A DNA stretch of 64,000 nucleotides. Source: Xylaria sp. FL1777 (lineage: Eukaryota > Ascomycota > Sordariomycetes > Xylariales > Xylariaceae). Made by a program: the position numbers and the translations under genes. The DNA lies in the NCBI GenBank assembly GCA_022578965.1, contig MU400559.1:186001-250000 (forward strand), in the 5' to 3' direction. Below are positions 60,113-64,000 of this stretch, in pieces; the stretch's first letter is position 1, and every line of letters begins with the position of its first letter. The notes below the pieces were generated by a model that did not search any database, was not told the origin of the DNA, and was given only the letters and a program-made list of their open reading frames with translations.

Positions 60113-62094
60113 GGTGGAAATGTTTAGCAGTTTTGTCTTGTCTAGTCGTATGTGTTTGGGTAGGATGTTTGGGGACTCGTAGGTCAAAGTAAATATTGGA
60201 CGATGCTCTGAGGAATAGTGGATGGGAGAAGGGAAACGAGATTCTACCACCTTTTATATAGGAGTCTCATTATGAGGCATGAGTACCTATTCGAATCGAT
60301 CGCCGTCGCTTTAACTAGGCTTGGTTAGCTGATTGGTAATTATCACCGCTGGTTTTCACGAGGACTGCAGCATGTTGTTGTAACGTAGCTGGTCAGCCAC
60401 CATCTGGGAACATATTCTTCCAACTTGAACGGCGCTTGTAGTTGATGCCATGCTGTGTGATGCTCTACATTGCCTGTACAAATAAACCTCCGAAACTCCA
60501 CATTGGAGTCATACCATGTGGGGAACGACCCGCCGACATAGAGCTCGCAGGGGACCATTATCCTAATCGGTATTAGGGCAGAATCGGGGCCCATAATCTT
60601 GATGGAATCATCTCAGCGCCAGATGCATCGCGCAAGGACAACTACCAAACGTTTTTACTCCTTTCTCCCTTTGATTCGCTTTTCCGACTCAGCTACTCGT
60701 CAATTTCACAGGAAGAACATAATGGCCTGCGTCTGTCTGTCTTTCCAATATGCGTAAGCAGCTTAGTCAACCCCTGTGCATTGGCCTGCTTCTCTTAGAG
60801 TCGGGGCGCATCACCTCCTGAATTAGACTGCATAATAGATACCAGAGTCCTTCCAATAAGCGTAGGCTTTGACTTTAAATCTCCAAGCGACCTTGGTTAT
60901 GTACTTGCTAAATTCCAGAACTTTTACCTTATTTCTAGCTTAAGCTTATTATGCGCAGCTGTAATCGTGCAAACTGTCATGTCTTTAGGCACGGGAGACC
61001 TAGACGTCCTGACTTCTTCGTGGTACAGCTCACTCGCTGTTGGTGGCTGAATCACACACAACGGACATAATATGTAGATTCCATGGCGACTCTTATTACC
61101 GGACAGCGCCTCACTGCACGTTGTACTATTGGTTTATGGTTATATCATCGTTTCGGAACTTGGTGTACGAATATCAGAACCGATTGAAGATCCTTGATGT
61201 GCATGGTCGAGTTTTGACCAATCCTACACATTGTTGCGATGGAACAGACTAGGGCGATACCAAGAGTGGCCATCGGTAGGGGATATCTTTTTGTCGCGGA
61301 CGAGCACACGAACGAGAAACTATCTCTCCAGTGCGTGCCCGGCACCTTGGAATGAAGCACCCAGGGCTTACTTCCATCACTTTTCTAGCGAGCACCTATA
61401 TCGACTCTCCCCATTCGAGAACTCCTGTATAATCCGCGTTGACTGAGGTTAGCTGCTGTGGAGATTCAAAGACCTGGTGTCATGGCAGGCTCAGTAGATG
61501 GTCTCAATTACCTACCTAGGTAGTCTAGATCACGATGTCCGGCTTGTGCCACTTCCCTAATCCCGAGAATTAAGGCATTGATTGAATCTATGAATAGCTG
61601 TTTAGGGAAGAACAATTACACCCTCTTCCCTTGATTTTTGAGGCTCACACACTTCCTATCAAGACACCGGCCCATATCTCGTGAGCAGATTCTCAGTGCC
61701 CGGAAACCCTCAACATTATCATCCATGCAACACAAAAAGATCCACCCGTGCATATCGTGCTCTCTTCATGCCACAAGCTCAATCTAGTTTATATAGGTAG
61801 TAATAACGGAACTCATATAAAGGGAAGCCCCTACTGTGCTCTTTAACTTTGTTCTTCTCTCGTTTCCTTTATGGCCACGGTCATACAACACCCGCCTAAT
61901 GGATCTTAAGCCCCCTAGGGTAATGCCTTATTGACTTAAGCTATGTAGATTGCCTTTTTTTCGCTGTTTCCTGCACGCTACATAAGCCACAATGTAGCTA
62001 TTAAAAGAATTGTATTTTCTAAAACAACAAAGAAAACCCCCATACACATCCTCAGAAAGAAAAAAATTTCCCAACCTAGTAACAACAAAAATTC
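60113..62094. other. Spacer between peroxiredoxin gene and tRNA locus
   Basis: About 2 kb. An 83-codon ATG-started minus frame (60594-60343) reads plausibly (HTAWHQLQAPFKLEEYVPRW) but has no known motif. Otherwise no gene. Confidence 0.45.
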
Positions 62095-62123
62095 TGGTAT
62101 AGGAGGAATTGAACCTCCGATGT
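62095..62123 (-). repeat. Orphan tRNA 3' half behind tRNA-Ala
   Basis: Immediately downstream of the tRNA-Ala discriminator base, the minus strand has a perfect 5-bp T-arm GGAGG-TTCAATT-CCTCC followed by TATACCA. The TTCAATT loop is unlike the TTCGATT loop of the tRNA-Ala, suggesting a different source, possibly a mitochondrial-type tRNA. A T5 run at 62091-62087 would terminate pol III only after this element. Confidence 0.55.
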
Positions 62124-62195
62124 TGGACTCGCGGGGAATCGAACCCCGGACCACTCCCATGCTAAGGGAGTATTATACCACTAAACCACAAGCCC
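62124..62195 (-). tRNA. tRNA-Ala (anticodon AGC)
   Basis: 72 nt, intronless. The acceptor stem GGGCTTG/CGAGTCC includes the G3-U70 wobble pair that is the alanine identity element. The anticodon arm is CTCCC-TTAGCAT-GGGAG with AGC at 62163-62161. The T arm is CGGGG-TTCGATT-CCCCG; discriminator A. Internal promoters: A box TGGTTTAGTGG and B box GGTTCGATTCC. No CCA is encoded. Confidence 0.95.
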
Positions 62196-62854
62196 ATGTG
62201 GGGAATAGGTGCCTTAGGCGATGTCGTGATGTGCAAATGGTTGCCGAATCTCCTATATTGAGCGTCACATGGATAACAGACTCTCATAATGCTTACTCCC
62301 TTAAAGTGATATCTTTTTTTCTTGGCTTCGGGATAGTTAACATGAATTCCCTGAGATTGCGACAAAAGACGTGAAAGTTCCTGCCAACTGCGTTGGCAAT
62401 TCTGCATGGGTTAACTTTACAATGCGCTTGACGTGTGTGGACAGTATTGCTGGGAATGCGAGCTGCGTGGTTGGAGGGGGTCATTGTAGAACGCTGGATG
62501 CAAAAATGGCATTTCCAATAGCGCCGGAATCGCCTTGTCGTTTCTCGGAATCTCACAATCGCAAGAACATATCGGCGGTCTGAAATGCGCGACCGGCTCC
62601 GGCCCTTGCGACAGCGCCACGCCGGTGTCTTGAGCTTTGGATTTCGAGTTTAATTGCCTGATTAGGAAACATTCCAAAACAGGTATATGCCTATAACCAT
62701 GGCAGCTGTAGGCCATAATTATACGTCATGCAGCAACTGATTTTTTAAGGAGCGCCTCGACCGATGATTAATGGTGAGCCATGTCGTCTCTTGGCCTCTA
62801 ATATATGACAAAATGGTCCTTTCTCTAGAAAACTTACAAGTTAGATTAAGACTA
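62196..62854. other. Spacer between tRNA and dehydrogenase genes
   Basis: 659 nt: upstream flank of the tRNA-Ala gene and 3' flank of the SDR gene. No supported gene. Confidence 0.6.
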
Positions 62855-63741
62855 CTACACTGACACGCCCATCTGCTGGTACACCTTCTCAAATGCGCCC
62901 CGCCAAAGATCAGCAACATTCTGGCCGTACCCAACACCAATCTCTTTCTTAATCGAGCCATCTGGCGTCAGTTGGTCCAGACTCTCAAAGAAGACATTTA
63001 CAAATTCATTGAGGGGTATCGGCTGGAAACCCTTTTCCTTGCCCCCTTGCATCGCAAAGATAGACTCGCGGTGCTCCTGGTCCAGCGCGGTATCCACGTA
63101 CGGCGGCACCACCTCCACGATGTTCATATTCTTACTCGCCTCTTCGTCGGCAGAGCTCAGCTGCTGACGGAAGGCCATCATGAAAGCGTGAACGCCTGCT
63201 TTGGTTGCACAATAGGTCGGGTAAAAGCCGAGAGGTATGTATGCCAGGGACGAGCTCGTAATAAAGATGGTCGACTTCTTGCCGGACTTGGCCAACTTGA
63301 GAAGGTGCGGCGCAAATAGCTGAGTAAGTATGTTGGGAGCCGTGAGATTGGTAGTAATCTCATGAACGATCTTCTCAGCGCTGGCCGTTGTTAGGGGGTC
63401 GAAGAGATTGTAGGATTTCTGAATCCCGGCACTGATGTAGACTGTGTCGAGTTCTGGGAAGTCCTGGAGAACTTGCGCCACGGTGGACGGAAGCGCGGCT
63501 AACTCGGACATGTCGAACTGTAACGTGAGGAGTACTTAGCATACGATGTGTCCAGATAGATGCTAGTACCTACCGCCCTGGTCTCTAGGCCTCTTAGCTC
63601 GGCTGCCAAGGCGTCCAGCTTATCCTTATTCCGTCCTGTAGCGATAACCTTTTTTCCCATGCCATGGAAGCGACGTGTTAGAGCCTCACCGATTCCAGAC
63701 GTGGCACCGATAAGCAGGATGGTACTCAGTCGCGACGACAT
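62855..63741 (-). CDS. Short-chain dehydrogenase/reductase
   Basis: 276 aa from exons 63741-63574 and 63517-62855 (56-nt intron, donor GTAGGT, acceptor CAG, phase 0). The Rossmann cofactor motif is LLIGATSGIGEAL (G12, G16, G18), with an Arg/Lys patch (ATGRNKDKL) favouring NADP(H). The active site follows FITSSSLAYIPLGFYPTYCATK with Ser about 145, Tyr158 and Lys162. The family member closest in feel is the DltE-like/classical SDR group of fungi. The substrate is unknown and no biosynthetic neighbours help. There is no signal peptide or membrane segment, so it is cytosolic. Confidence 0.9.
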
Positions 63742-64000
63742 GCTGTGCTTCGAGCTTGGGTTTTTTACGAAGTGTCGGTTCGGTAGCAAATGTGGTCCTG
63801 GGTGTCACTATACTCCATTGAGCAGTGGGAAGTTGAGAACAACTTTATATAAACTGCGTCTCTAGGCACCAGCTGTATCATCAACGGAGTCTGTCCGTAA
63901 TTACGGATGGGTGACCGGGGATTTCGGGTGCGAAGGATTAATATCGGCTCACGAACCCAAACCCAAGGTATATATATAGAATAGCTACCCATGCGGGATC

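Overview
The window is nuclear DNA from a filamentous ascomycete (Pezizomycotina, probably Sordariomycetes). The evidence is eukaryotic genes on both strands with many short introns (about 50-150 nt, GT...AG, CTAAC/CTGAC-like branch sites), fungal-type septin, DUF4748, F-box and AflY/questin-oxidase-like proteins, and gene-poor intergenic DNA carrying many ACCT/AGGT microsatellite islands. The class-level assignment is inference. No database search was possible. Family calls rest on motifs and remembered family features, and exon models were built by hand from splice signals and reading phase.

Left part (0.4-29 kb) is gene-dense and mostly housekeeping. It holds a divergent protein kinase, then VPS3 (CORVET tether), a small predicted single-pass membrane protein, a BCS1-type mitochondrial AAA ATPase, PWP2 (small-subunit processome), the septin CDC12, a mitochondrial PDK/BCKDK-type kinase, the deubiquitinase UBP15/USP7, and an AflY/questin-oxidase-like protein. 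Kinase/VPS3, PWP2/CDC12 and PDK/UBP15 are divergent pairs sharing upstream regions. TM-protein/BCS1, CDC12/PDK and UBP15/AflY-like converge.

Middle part (29-52 kb) alternates empty stretches of 1-3.5 kb with genes: a tiny Cys-rich protein, an F-box protein, a type I L-asparaginase with C-terminal ankyrin repeats in a strikingly GC-rich island, a WD40/inositol-polyphosphate 5-phosphatase, a micro-exon DUF4748 gene, a CID/SR/RGG RNA-processing factor, and the transportin KAP104.

Right part (52-64 kb) is sparse. About 7.5 kb upstream of KAP104 holds only microsatellites and weak coding-like traces. A peroxiredoxin-like gene, a tRNA-Ala(AGC) with an odd extra T-arm/acceptor half behind it, and a short-chain dehydrogenase follow. 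There is no biosynthetic cluster, CRISPR, intact transposon or clear defence system. The least expected signals are the tRNA-Ala compound locus near 62.1 kb, the GC-rich asparaginase block at 35.7-37.1 kb and the micro-exon gene at 43.8 kb.
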